A stretch of 64,000 nucleotides of DNA from Roseobacter insulae. GTDB lineage: Bacteria > Pseudomonadota > Alphaproteobacteria > Rhodobacterales > Rhodobacteraceae. Below are positions 26,422 to 34,861 of the stretch, piece after piece. The notes under the pieces are model-generated. The model did no database searches. It was not told where the DNA came from and saw only the letters and a program-made list of their open reading frames with translations. The stretch covers positions 124,001-188,000 of the forward strand of contig NZ_JAHXDN010000003.1 of the NCBI RefSeq assembly GCF_019375555.1, written 5' to 3'. The stretch's first letter is position 1. Every line of letters starts with the position of its first letter. The position numbers were made by a program, and so were the translations under genes.

Positions 26422-26756
26422 ACGCCCCACGTCTGAATCGCAAACTGGTGCTTGAGACACCTGTCAAGATCGCCGATGGGGCCGGTGGCTACGTCGAGGA
26501 CTGGCAGCCGCTCGGCACCCTGTGGGCACAGGTGTCGGCGCGGACCGGTCGGGAGACCGCGCAATCCGGTGCTCCCGTGTCTGCCATGAGCTACAGAATT
26601 GTTGTGCGCGGAGCGCCTTTCGGAGCGCCTGATCGCCCCAAGCCGGAGCAGCGGTTTCGGGAAGGCGAGCGGCTGTTCGTCATTCAGGCAGTGGCTGAAG
26701 AAGACGCGGACGGGCGTTTCATCACCTGCTTTGCCACCGAGGAGATCGCGGTATGA
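26418..26756 (+). CDS. g7: GTA g7, head-tail stopper protein
   Basis: The 112-residue beta-rich product (LNRKLVLETPVKIADGAGGYVEDWQ, MSYRIVVRGAPFGAP, RFREGERLFVIQAV) matches the phage head-tail joining/closure family (SPP1 gp16-like). It should plug the portal channel after packaging and connect to the tail. Overlaps of four bases (ATGA) with both g6 and g8 indicate translational coupling. Confidence 0.88.
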   Translation: MNAPRLNRKLVLETPVKIADGAGGYVEDWQPLGTLWAQVSARTGRETAQSGAPVSAMSYRIVVRGAPFGAPDRPKPEQRFREGERLFVIQAVAEEDADGRFITCFATEEIAV

Positions 26757-27163
26757 GTTATGCCATGTCGGGCGCGCTTCAGGCCGCCATCTACGATGTC
26801 TTGACAACCGACCTGACGCTGACGGGCCTGATCGGGGGTGACATTTACGATGCTGTACCAACCGGTACGATGCCCGAAACCTACGTGAGCTTGGGCCGCG
26901 AACAGGTGAAAGACGCCTCTGATCAGACCGGCGATGGCGCGCTGCATATCATCGACATCTCGGTGATAACGACGCAACCGGGATTTGCCGGTGCCAAGGA
27001 CGTCGCCGCCGCTATCTCGGACGTTTTGCACGATGCGGATCTCGTGTTGAGCCGTGGCCGTCTTGTTTACTTGCGCTTTTCGCGCGCGGACGCGCGGCGG
27101 ATCGACAAGAACGCCGGTCGGGAAATCCGGCTGCGATTTCGCGCCAGAGTCGAAGACCAATAA
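26753..27163 (+). CDS. g8: GTA g8, tail terminator (DUF3168)
   Basis: The 136-residue product (MSYAMSGALQAAIYDVLTTD, YDAVPTGTMPETYVSLGREQVK, AISDVLHDADLVL, RADARRIDKNAGREIRLRF) is a DUF3168 tail-completion protein that caps the tail tube at the head end. It begins inside the g7 stop (ATGA) and is followed by a 30-base gap before the tube gene. Confidence 0.88.
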   Translation: MSYAMSGALQAAIYDVLTTDLTLTGLIGGDIYDAVPTGTMPETYVSLGREQVKDASDQTGDGALHIIDISVITTQPGFAGAKDVAAAISDVLHDADLVLSRGRLVYLRFSRADARRIDKNAGREIRLRFRARVEDQ

Positions 27164-27193
27164 CATTTTTTGATTTCAAACAGGAGACAACCC

Positions 27194-27607
27194 ATGGGTG
27201 CTCAGAACGGAAAAGACCTTTTGATCAAGGTCGATATGACAAACACGGGAGCGTTCACGACGCTGGCAGGTCTACGGGCCACGCGGGTGAGCTTCAACGC
27301 CGAAACCATTGATGTGACAAGCCTTGAAAGCCAGGGTGGTTGGCGCGAGTTGCTGTCAGGCGCCGGTGTGCGGTCGGTGTCGATCAGCGGTTCCGGTGTC
27401 TTCCGTGACGCGGACACCGATGAACGCGCCCGGCAGTTGTTCTTCGACGGTGAAGCGCCGCAGTTCCAGGTTGTGATCCCGGATTTCGGTATCGTGGAGG
27501 GGCCATTTCAGGTCACCGCGATCGAATACGGCGGCAGCCACAACGGTGAGGCGACCTACGAGTTGTCACTTGCCAGCGCGGGTTCACTGAGCTTCACGGC
27601 GATCTGA
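27194..27607 (+). CDS. g9: GTA g9, major tail tube protein
   Basis: The 137-residue product of the TP901-1 major tail protein family polymerises into the tail tube. Key segments are MGAQNGKDLLIKVDM, RVSFNAETIDVTSLESQGGWRELLSGAGVRS and the C-terminal YELSLASAGSLSFTAI. AGGAGACAACCC precedes the ATG at 27194. Expected to be expressed at high level with the capsid. Confidence 0.92.
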   Translation: MGAQNGKDLLIKVDMTNTGAFTTLAGLRATRVSFNAETIDVTSLESQGGWRELLSGAGVRSVSISGSGVFRDADTDERARQLFFDGEAPQFQVVIPDFGIVEGPFQVTAIEYGGSHNGEATYELSLASAGSLSFTAI

Positions 27608-27609
27608 CA

Positions 27610-27927
27610 ATGGCAAATCCCTGGAGGGGCGATGTGGCCTTGGAGATCGACGGTCAGACGCATGTGATGCGCCTGACACTCGGTGCGCTTGCAGAACTGG
27701 AAGCCTCGCTGGAGGAGAAATCCCTGATGGCTTTGGTCGAACGTTTCGAAAGCAGCAGTTTCACCAGCCAGGATGTGCTGGATCTGCTGCACGCCGGTTT
27801 GCGCGGTGGTAAATGCGGGGTGGAGGCCGATGCTCTCTACCATGCAGACATCACCGGGGGGCCGATCGCTGCAGCGAAAGCGGCGGCGGAATTGCTGGCG
27901 CGAGCCTTCACGGTTCATGGCACATGA
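27610..27927 (+). CDS. g10: GTA g10, tail assembly chaperone-like protein
   Basis: The 105-residue product (WRGDVALEIDGQTHVMRLTLGALAELEASLEEKSLMALVERF) belongs to the GTA-specific family placed with phage tail assembly chaperones (GpG position). It starts two bases after g9 and ends in an ATGA overlap with g10.1. In many siphophages the G and GT chaperones arise by frameshifting; here two separate overlapping genes take that place. Confidence 0.85.
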   Translation: MANPWRGDVALEIDGQTHVMRLTLGALAELEASLEEKSLMALVERFESSSFTSQDVLDLLHAGLRGGKCGVEADALYHADITGGPIAAAKAAAELLARAFTVHGT

Positions 27928-28133
27928 GCAGCCTTGACTGGCCGGCCCTGATGCGGGTGGCGTTTCGCGGTTGCGGATTGTCGCCAGAGGCCTTCTGGGA
28001 ACTGACACCTGCGGAATTCCAGTTGATCGTGGGAGATCCCGCGCAATCCGGACCCTTGTTGACCAGTGGCCTCGAAGCCCTGATGGCGGCCTACCCGGAC
28101 AATGAAAATGAGGATGAGCTCAATGACAGATGA
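27924..28133 (+). CDS. g10.1: GTA g10.1, phage tail assembly chaperone
   Basis: The 69-residue product (MSSLDWPALMRVAFRGCGLSPEAFWELTPAEF, LEALMAAYPDNENEDE) has the WELTP-E motif of the small tail assembly chaperone family (DUF2376-like). It begins inside the g10 stop (ATGA) and overlaps the tape-measure gene. Easily missed because it is short. Confidence 0.85.
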   Translation: MSSLDWPALMRVAFRGCGLSPEAFWELTPAEFQLIVGDPAQSGPLLTSGLEALMAAYPDNENEDELNDR

Positions 28134-28782
28134 TAGCAGCTTTGATGATTTCGAGGCGCGTGCTGACGGGCTTAACGATACCCTTGCACAAACCAGCGTT
28201 CTGGTGACCGGATTTGACAGCGAGCTACGGCGCATGAAGTCGTCGCTGGAGGCGACGGGCCGGGACATCGCTGTTTTGGAACGGGGCCTGAGCCGTGGCT
28301 TGCGGCGTGCCTTTGACGGTGTGGTGTTCGATGGTCTGAACTTGTCGGATGCACTGCATACGCTGGCCGACAGCATGGTCAACACCGCTTACAACGCGGC
28401 CATCAGCCCGGTGACGAAACACGTAGGCGGTCTGCTGGCACAGGGGGTCGATGGGCTGGTGGGTAATATCCTGCCATTCGCCGATGGGGCGCCTTTCAGC
28501 CAAGGGCGCGTGATGCCTTTCGCCACCGGTGGGATTGTCAGCGGCGCCACGCCCTTTGGCATGCGGGGCGGCATGGGGATCATGGGCGAGGCGGGCCCCG
28601 AGGCCATCATGCCCTTGGCGCGTGGCCCGGACGGCAAACTGGGCGTGCGGGGTGCCGGTGGTGGTGGCCAGACGGTGGTCATGAATATCACCACACCCGA
28701 CGTTCAGGGGTTCCAGCGCAGCCAGGGTCAGATCGCGGCCCAGATGTCGCGGGCCTTGGGCCGCGGTCAGCGCAATCGGTAA
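28123..28782 (+). CDS. g11: GTA g11, tail tape measure protein
   Basis: The 219-residue product sets tail length. The N-terminal half is helical (MTDDSSFDDFEARADGLNDTLAQTSVLV), the middle is hydrophobic and Gly-rich (FATGGIVSGATPFGMRGGMGIMGEAGPEAIMPL, an ordinary tape-measure C-terminal signature), and the end is Gly/Arg rich. At 219 residues it is far shorter than lambda gpH, fitting the short GTA tail. I choose ATG 28123 (GAGG upstream); in-frame ATGs at 28102, 28108 and 28114 are possible. Confidence 0.9.
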   Translation: MTDDSSFDDFEARADGLNDTLAQTSVLVTGFDSELRRMKSSLEATGRDIAVLERGLSRGLRRAFDGVVFDGLNLSDALHTLADSMVNTAYNAAISPVTKHVGGLLAQGVDGLVGNILPFADGAPFSQGRVMPFATGGIVSGATPFGMRGGMGIMGEAGPEAIMPLARGPDGKLGVRGAGGGGQTVVMNITTPDVQGFQRSQGQIAAQMSRALGRGQRNR

Positions 28783-28800
28783 CATTGAGGGGAGCAACAG

Positions 28801-29433
28801 ATGCAGTTTCACGAAGTCAGATTTCCGGCAACATTGAGTTTTGGATCCGTGGGCGGCCCGGAGCGGCGCACGGATGTTGTCACCATCAGCAATGGATACG
28901 AGGAGCGCAATTCGCCCTGGGCGCATTCGCGTCGTCGCTATGATGCTGGCATGGGTATGCGGTCGCTCGACGATATCGAGACAATGATTGCCTTTTTCGA
29001 AGCACGATACGGGCAGCTTTTCGCGTTCCGCTGGAAGGACTGGTCCGACTACCGATCAAGCAAACCATCGTTGGATATCACAGCCTTCGACCAGGAAATC
29101 GGCACGGGCGATGGGGTCAAGTCCGAATTTCAGTTGCTCAAAACCTACGACTCCGGTGCGTATAGCTATGTGCGGCCCATCACGAAACCTGTTTCGGGAA
29201 CCGTTCGCGTTGGCGTAGCGGATGTTGAACTGACCGACACTGTCGAGTTTTCCGTCGACCTGACGTCCGGGCTGGTCACTTTTGCAAATGCGCCTCAAGC
29301 GGGTGCGACGGTCACTGCCGGTTTCGAATTCGATGTGCCGGTGCGCTTTGACACGGATCGCATTCAGACCAGCATTGCAAGCTTTCAGGCCGGCGAAGTG
29401 CCTAATGTTCCGATCGTGGAGGTGCGTATCTGA
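28801..29433 (+). CDS. g12: GTA g12, distal tail protein (DUF2460)
   Basis: The 210-residue product (MQFHEVRFPATLSFGSVGGPERRTDVV, NSPWAHSRRRYDAGMGMRSLDD, FRWKDWSDYRS) is a clear DUF2460 protein; in RcGTA this forms the distal tail ring. TTGAGGGGAGCAACAG lies just before the ATG. Its stop overlaps the g13 start (TGATG). Confidence 0.94.
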   Translation: MQFHEVRFPATLSFGSVGGPERRTDVVTISNGYEERNSPWAHSRRRYDAGMGMRSLDDIETMIAFFEARYGQLFAFRWKDWSDYRSSKPSLDITAFDQEIGTGDGVKSEFQLLKTYDSGAYSYVRPITKPVSGTVRVGVADVELTDTVEFSVDLTSGLVTFANAPQAGATVTAGFEFDVPVRFDTDRIQTSIASFQAGEVPNVPIVEVRI

Positions 29434-30320
29434 TGGCCGAGATGGATGCGGGCCTTCAGGCCCATCTGGCGAGCGGGCTGACAACCGTCGCGCATGCGTG
29501 GTCGATCACGCGCAAGGACGGCGTGGTCCTGGGTTTCACGGATCACGACCGTGATCTGGAGTTTGAAGGGGTCACCTTCAGGGCCGATACCGGCTTGACC
29601 GCCCTGTCATTGGCGCAGAGTACCGGGCTGTCCGTTGACAACACCGAAGCACTTGGCGCGCTGAGCGACCTGTCAATCCGCGAAGACGAGATTGAGCAGG
29701 GCCGGTTCGATGAGGCACAGGTCGAGGCATGGTTGGTGAACTGGCAGGATGTCTCGCAGCGCTGGTTGCAGTTTCGTGGCATGATCGGAGAGCTGCGGCG
29801 GGCCGACGGAGGTTTTCAGGCCGAGCTGCGGGGGCTGACCGAAGCACTGAACCGCCCGTTGGGTCGCGTATACCAAAAACCCTGCACCGCCGTTCTGGGC
29901 GACACATCCTGCGGCGTGGATCTGAATGCACCGGGGAATTTCATTGATTTGCCCGTTGAAGGCGTGACCCAGTCGCGCATTTTCACGTGGGATAACTTCT
30001 CAGGCTTCGACGCGGGTTGGTTTTCACGCGGGCGGCTTGAAGTGCTTAGCGGCGATCCCGCGGGACTTTGGGGCATGATCAAGCATGATCGTTTCGACGG
30101 ATCAAAGCGCATCATCGAGTTGTGGGAGCCAATCCGCAGCGCGATTTCCGGCGGTACCAACGTTCGGTTGATCGCCGGTTGTGACAAGCGCAGCGAAACA
30201 TGCCGTCTGAAGTTTTCGAACCTCGCGAATTTTCAGGGATTTCCGGATGTTCCCGGAGAAGACTGGATGATGGCCGTACCAAAGTCGACCAGTGCAAACA
30301 CAGGCGGTAGTCGCAGATGA
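29433..30320 (+). CDS. g13: GTA g13, tail hub protein (DUF2163 / BR0599)
   Basis: The 295-residue product belongs to the phage_BR0599/DUF2163 family: LTTVAHAWSITRKDGVVLGFTDHDRDL, WLVNWQDVSQRWLQFRGMIGE, and a Cys-rich C-terminal part (GDTSCGVDL; GCDKRSETCRLKFSNLANFQGFPDVPGED). The four cysteines in the C-terminal domain resemble a metal site; in RcGTA the hub binds an iron-sulfur cluster according to structural work. Coupled to g12 and g14 by overlaps. Confidence 0.93.
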   Translation: MAEMDAGLQAHLASGLTTVAHAWSITRKDGVVLGFTDHDRDLEFEGVTFRADTGLTALSLAQSTGLSVDNTEALGALSDLSIREDEIEQGRFDEAQVEAWLVNWQDVSQRWLQFRGMIGELRRADGGFQAELRGLTEALNRPLGRVYQKPCTAVLGDTSCGVDLNAPGNFIDLPVEGVTQSRIFTWDNFSGFDAGWFSRGRLEVLSGDPAGLWGMIKHDRFDGSKRIIELWEPIRSAISGGTNVRLIAGCDKRSETCRLKFSNLANFQGFPDVPGEDWMMAVPKSTSANTGGSRR

Positions 30321-30763
30321 CGGAATTTTCACAGAAAATCGTTCAGGAAGCGCGTGCCTGGATTGGGACGCCTTATGTTCATCAATCCTCGGTGAGGGGG
30401 GCAGGCACCGATTGCCTTGGTTTGTTGCGCGGAATCTGGCGCGCTTTATACGATGGCGAGCCAGAAGAGATACCAGCCTATTCTTACGATTGGTCCGAGC
30501 CACAGGGAGAAGAGAAACTGTGGGAGGCCGCCTTGCGGCATCTGGTCGCGAAGGATCTCAACGACGAGGATGCGGGCGATGTATTGCTGTTTCGGATGCG
30601 CGCTGGCGCCGTCGCCAAGCATCTGGGCGTGGCGGGCCGCATTGGCGCGGATGCCAGTTTTCTGCACGCGTATTCCGGTCACGGGGTTAAGGAGAGCTCG
30701 CTGAGCCTGCCTTGGCGGCGTCGCATTGTTGCACGGTTTCAATTTCCTGAGGAGGCCACCTGA
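30317..30763 (+). CDS. g14: GTA g14, NlpC/P60 cell-wall peptidase
   Basis: The 148-residue tail peptidase probably opens recipient peptidoglycan during DNA delivery. The catalytic Cys is in GAGTDCLGLLRGIW and the histidine in AVAKHLGVAGR, followed by a polar residue position near FLHAYSGHGVKES. Both residues are intact. It overlaps g13 (ATGA) and g15 (TGATG). Confidence 0.93.
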   Translation: MTEFSQKIVQEARAWIGTPYVHQSSVRGAGTDCLGLLRGIWRALYDGEPEEIPAYSYDWSEPQGEEKLWEAALRHLVAKDLNDEDAGDVLLFRMRAGAVAKHLGVAGRIGADASFLHAYSGHGVKESSLSLPWRRRIVARFQFPEEAT

Positions 30764-33700
30764 TGGCAACGATAGTACTTTCCGCGGTTGGCGCGGCTGT
30801 TGGTGGTTCCATCGGGGGATCGGTCGCAGGTCTTTCCACCGCTGTCATCGGCCGCGCGGTTGGTGCGACGGTTGGCAAGATGATCGACCAGAGACTTCTG
30901 GGGCAGGGATCCGATGTGGTGACCACCGGTCAGGTCGACCGGTTCCGGATTTCCAGTGTTGGCGAGGGGGAGGTGATCTCGCAGGTCTACGGCCGCATGA
31001 GGCTTGGCGGTCAGGTCATCTGGGCATCTGATTTTCAGGAGACTGTCACCGTAAGCGGTGGTGGCGGCGGTGGTGGCAAAGGTGCGCCCAGCCAGCCGCA
31101 GACACGGAAATACTCGTATACCGTCAATCTGGCTGTTGCGATATGCGAGGGTGAAATCACCCGTGTTGGACGCATCTGGGCAAACGGCGAAGAGATTGCC
31201 CCGGATGATTTGAATTTGCGGATTTACAAGGGAAGTGCCGAGCAACTGCCTGATCCGGTGATGGAGGCCATTGAAGGCACTGGAATGGTTCCGGCCTATC
31301 GCGGCACGGCATATGCGGTCATCGAGAACCTCGATCTGGAGCGGTTCGGAAACCGTGTGCCGCAGTTTTCATTCGAGGTGTCGCGGCCCGAACAGATCGG
31401 TGAGGCGGATGCAGATCAGTCATTGACCTACGGCATTCGCAGCGTTGCATTGATCCCCGGCACGGGTGAATATTCCTTGGCGACCACACCGGTCCACTAC
31501 ACAAATGGACCGGGCAGCAGATGGAGCGCTAACGTCAACACGCCAGCCGAAAAGCCGGATTTCTGTGTCTCGCTGGAGGCGCTGGTGGAAGAATTGCCGA
31601 ACTGTCAGGCTGCCTCGCTGGTCGTGTCGTGGTTTGGCAACGATCTTCGGTGCGGCAATTGCAGCGTGCGCCCCAAGGTTGAGAAAAAGCAGTACGAAGG
31701 CGAGAACATGCCATGGACCGTTGCCGGGCTGACACGCGCTTCCGCGCAGGCCATGGTGCAAGAGAATGGCCGTCCGATTTACGGGGGAACACCGACGGAT
31801 CAATCTGTCATTCAAGCCATTCAGGCGATGCACGCCGCAGGCAAGAAAGTGATGTTCTATCCGTTCATTCTGATGGATCAGCTTTCCGACAACATGCTGC
31901 CGAACCCCTACGCCCCGGAAGAAATGCAACCCCGGCTTCCCTGGCGTGGTAGGATTACCTTGTCTGTTGCGCCCGGTGTTGACGGGTCGCCGGATGGCAG
32001 CGCAGCGGCCACGACCGAAGTTGATGCTTTTTTCGGGTCTGCCACCGCTGCAGATTACTCAACGGCCGGCGGTGTGGTGAGTTACAGCGGCCCTCAGGAA
32101 TGGACCCTGTCGCGTTTCGTGCTGCACTACGCCGCTTTGTGCAAGCTCGCAGGTGGCGTCGAAGCGTTTTGCATCAGTTCCGAGATGCGAGGACTGACTC
32201 AGATCAGAGGCCCGGGAAACAGTTTTGTGGCTGTTGAGCGCCTGAGGGCTCTTGCTGGTGAGGTGCGTGCAGTTCTGGGCGCAGGTACCAAGATCAGCTA
32301 CGCTGCCGATTGGAGCGAATACTTTGGCTACCAGCCACAGGATGGATCAAACGATCGCTACTTTCACCTCGATCCGCTCTGGGCGGACGCCAATATCGAT
32401 TTCATCGGCATAGACAACTACATGCCGATCTCGGACTGGCGTGACGGTGACGACCACCTCGATGTCGATGCAGGAACCATTTACGATCTGGATTACCTGC
32501 GGGGCAATGTGGCTGGCGGTGAAGGTTATGATTGGTATTATGCGTCAGACGATGCGCGGAACAATCAGATACGCACACCGATCGAGGATCAGGCACACAA
32601 CGAACCATGGATCTACCGTTACAAAGACATTCGCAACTGGTGGTCAAACCCGCATCACGACCGTGTCGCCGGGCAGAGATCACCGACAGCATCGCCATGG
32701 GTACCGGGCTCAAAACCGGTTTGGTTTACGGAAATGGGCTGCGCCGCGATCGACAAGGGCACCAACGAACCCAACAAGTTTCTGGATGCGAAATCATCTG
32801 AAAGCAGCCTGCCGAAATACTCGAATGGGGCGCGAGACGACTTCATGCAGGCGCAATACCTGCGGACCATGGCCTCATATTGGGGTGATCCGGCAAATAA
32901 TCCGGTGTCATCGGTATATGCTGGTCCCATGGTGGATATGGACCGCGCGTTCGTATGGGCTTGGGACGCACGCCCGTACCCCTACTTTCCGAATACTTCG
33001 AGTTTGTGGAGCGATTCAGAAAACTATGGTCGTGGTCATTGGCTGAACGGGCGCACGTCGGCCCGATCACTTGCATCGGTTGTCGCCGAAGTCTGTGCAA
33101 AAGCCGGTTTGACAGATGTCGATACGAGCCAGTTGTACGGGACGGTACGCGGATATCTGGTAGATGACGTGAATGATGCGCGTGCCTCACTGCAGCCGCT
33201 GATGTTGCGATACTCCTTCGATGCGATTGAGCGGGATGGAAAGCTGATTTTCAAGATGCGTGACGGCCGTGGCGCAGTCACTCTTGATCGCGCAGTATTG
33301 GCTTTGAGCACCGAGCTTGATGGCGCGGTTGAGCAAACACGAGCGGCGCAGGCCGAAATGGCCGGGCGGGTGAGGCTAAGGTTCGTCCAGGCCGATGCCG
33401 AATTTGATGTCCTGGCGGAGGAAGCGGTTCTTGCAGATGAGCAAACACATGCCGTGTCAACCTCCGAAATGCCCATCGCGCTGACGCGCGTGGAAGGGCG
33501 GCAGGTCGCGGAGCGATGGCTCACCGAGGCCCGGGTGGCTCGCGACGCCATTCGATTTGCGCTTCCTCCATCCTGTCTGACGATGGGCGCAGGCGATGTT
33601 GTGGCCTTGAATGGGGAACAGGCCGAAGGAAAGGCGCTGTATCGAATAGACCGCGTCGAGCAGGGCATGCTGCAGATCGTTGAGGCAGTCCGGATCGAAC

Positions 33701-34701
33701 CGGACATCTACACACCCTCCGGTATGGATGATGAGGTTCCTACGGCGCGCCCGGTCGTACCGGCGGTACCTGTCCTCCCGCTGTTTCTGGATTTGCCGCT
33801 TATCACGGGGGATGAAAACCCCTATGCGCCACATGTGGCCATTACCGCACAGCCCTGGCCCGGATCGGTGGCTCTTTACACTTCTCCGCAGGAGAGCGAC
33901 TTCAAGCTGCTCAGTCAATTCTCCGCCCGCTCCATTATCGGTAAAACGCAAACTGAAATTGTCTCGGCGCCATCAGGCCGTCTGGATCGCGGCGCAGCTC
34001 TTGAAGTGAAACTCAGCAGTGGCACGCTGAGTTCCGTCGACATCCGAGCGGTCCTGAGCGGCGCTAATCTCGCGGCTATTGGCGACGGGCATCCAAACAA
34101 TTGGGAGGTCTTTCAGTTCACGGACGCTGAACTGGTGGCCGAAAACACCTATCGGCTGACAAATCGTCTGCGCGGCCAGCTTGGTACCGAAGGTATCATG
34201 CCTGATGTATGGCCCGCGGATTCCTGGTTCGTGCTTTTGAACGGACTTCCGGAACAGATGGACTTGAGCCGCAACCTGCGACGTGTGGCGCAAACATACC
34301 GGATCGGACCAGCACGCCGTCCAGTTGATGACGCCTCCTATATTCAGGAAACGCATGCGTTCGACGGGAACGGGTTACGGCCATACGCGCCAGCCCATCT
34401 GCGGGCCAAGCGCGCGGATGATGGCACAGTTGTGATCGATTGGATCAGGCGCACACGGGTGGACGGGGACAGTTGGGACGTACCCGAAATACCCCTTGGC
34501 GAGGAAAGCGAAGCCTATGTCGTTCGGATTATCAAGGATGGCGTGACCGTTCGAGAAGTCTCGGTCGCACAGCCGAAATGGCATTACTCGCTTGCAAACC
34601 AGCTTGAGGACAGCATGTCTGAACCTTTCACGATCGAGGTCGGGCAGGTATCCGCGGCATATGGGCTGGGATTGTCACGTCGATTTGAAATGGGGGTTTA
34701 G
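30763..34701 (+). CDS. g15: GTA g15, baseplate/tail-fibre megatron protein
   Basis: The 1312-residue product is the large central tail-tip protein for host contact. It starts with a Gly/Ala-rich hydrophobic segment (about 8-45), then a Gly run near residue 100 and a hub-like domain. Residues about 430-730 form the GTA TIM-barrel-like domain, with CISSEMRGLTQIRG (about 468), DFIGIDNYMPISDW and WFTEMGCAAIDKG (about 655). A phage tail tip attachment (J-like) domain follows around 790-960, and a rift-like C-terminal domain around 1050-1310. Length is normal for the family. A small hairpin follows the stop codon at once. Confidence 0.94.
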   Translation: MATIVLSAVGAAVGGSIGGSVAGLSTAVIGRAVGATVGKMIDQRLLGQGSDVVTTGQVDRFRISSVGEGEVISQVYGRMRLGGQVIWASDFQETVTVSGGGGGGGKGAPSQPQTRKYSYTVNLAVAICEGEITRVGRIWANGEEIAPDDLNLRIYKGSAEQLPDPVMEAIEGTGMVPAYRGTAYAVIENLDLERFGNRVPQFSFEVSRPEQIGEADADQSLTYGIRSVALIPGTGEYSLATTPVHYTNGPGSRWSANVNTPAEKPDFCVSLEALVEELPNCQAASLVVSWFGNDLRCGNCSVRPKVEKKQYEGENMPWTVAGLTRASAQAMVQENGRPIYGGTPTDQSVIQAIQAMHAAGKKVMFYPFILMDQLSDNMLPNPYAPEEMQPRLPWRGRITLSVAPGVDGSPDGSAAATTEVDAFFGSATAADYSTAGGVVSYSGPQEWTLSRFVLHYAALCKLAGGVEAFCISSEMRGLTQIRGPGNSFVAVERLRALAGEVRAVLGAGTKISYAADWSEYFGYQPQDGSNDRYFHLDPLWADANIDFIGIDNYMPISDWRDGDDHLDVDAGTIYDLDYLRGNVAGGEGYDWYYASDDARNNQIRTPIEDQAHNEPWIYRYKDIRNWWSNPHHDRVAGQRSPTASPWVPGSKPVWFTEMGCAAIDKGTNEPNKFLDAKSSESSLPKYSNGARDDFMQAQYLRTMASYWGDPANNPVSSVYAGPMVDMDRAFVWAWDARPYPYFPNTSSLWSDSENYGRGHWLNGRTSARSLASVVAEVCAKAGLTDVDTSQLYGTVRGYLVDDVNDARASLQPLMLRYSFDAIERDGKLIFKMRDGRGAVTLDRAVLALSTELDGAVEQTRAAQAEMAGRVRLRFVQADAEFDVLAEEAVLADEQTHAVSTSEMPIALTRVEGRQVAERWLTEARVARDAIRFALPPSCLTMGAGDVVALNGEQAEGKALYRIDRVEQGMLQIVEAVRIEPDIYTPSGMDDEVPTARPVVPAVPVLPLFLDLPLITGDENPYAPHVAITAQPWPGSVALYTSPQESDFKLLSQFSARSIIGKTQTEIVSAPSGRLDRGAALEVKLSSGTLSSVDIRAVLSGANLAAIGDGHPNNWEVFQFTDAELVAENTYRLTNRLRGQLGTEGIMPDVWPADSWFVLLNGLPEQMDLSRNLRRVAQTYRIGPARRPVDDASYIQETHAFDGNGLRPYAPAHLRAKRADDGTVVIDWIRRTRVDGDSWDVPEIPLGEESEAYVVRIIKDGVTVREVSVAQPKWHYSLANQLEDSMSEPFTIEVGQVSAAYGLGLSRRFEMGV

Positions 34702-34719
34702 CAGCCCCTTCAGGGGCTG
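34702..34719 (+). other. Hairpin directly after the g15 stop codon
   Basis: CAGCCCC (34702-34708) and GGGGCTG (34713-34719) pair perfectly around TTCA, starting on the base after the TAG stop. There is no T-tract, so it is probably an mRNA 3'-end or stabilising structure rather than an intrinsic terminator; GTA transcripts may continue toward cysE. Confidence 0.55.
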
Positions 34720-34821
34720 GACTGGTCACCTTGGGGCGCGATATGCGTGAGATTCGGCGGGTTTAGGGATGTCATTTCAAATCGGAATGATGGGCATCAC
34801 GGGTTTGCGTTTGTGAATTGG

Positions 34822-34840
34822 TTCTTAAATAGAGTAAGAA
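34822..34840. promoter_or_regulatory. Inverted repeat upstream of cysE
   Basis: TTCTTA-N7-TAAGAA, perfect six-base arms, ends 21 bases before the cysE ATG. It could be an operator for sulfur control or part of the promoter region; no regulator is assigned. Confidence 0.4.
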
Positions 34841-34861
34841 TCGGTGAAAAGGATGTGTGTC

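Larger units (their letters stand above)
20504..34719 (+). mobile_element. Gene transfer agent structural cluster (RcGTA type, complete)
   Basis: Seventeen same-strand genes from g1 to g15, including g3.5 and g10.1, follow the Rhodobacter capsulatus GTA order: small terminase, large terminase, portal, g3.5, prohead protease, capsid, head-tail proteins g6-g8, tail tube g9, chaperones g10/g10.1, tape measure g11, and the tail-tip genes g12-g15. Every reading frame is open and most neighbours overlap or nearly touch. No integrase, repressor, replication or lysis gene is present, and I see no attachment-site repeats at the ends. GTAs package random host DNA and are controlled by the host; the head spikes, lysis genes and the regulator GafA are normally elsewhere in the genome. 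The fab/mltG and cysE genes on either side are housekeeping, which fits vertical inheritance. Confidence 0.96.

Noticed and set aside
20467..34861. An inducible prophage
   Set aside because: No integrase, repressor, replication or lysis genes and no attachment repeats; the gene order is exactly that of a GTA.
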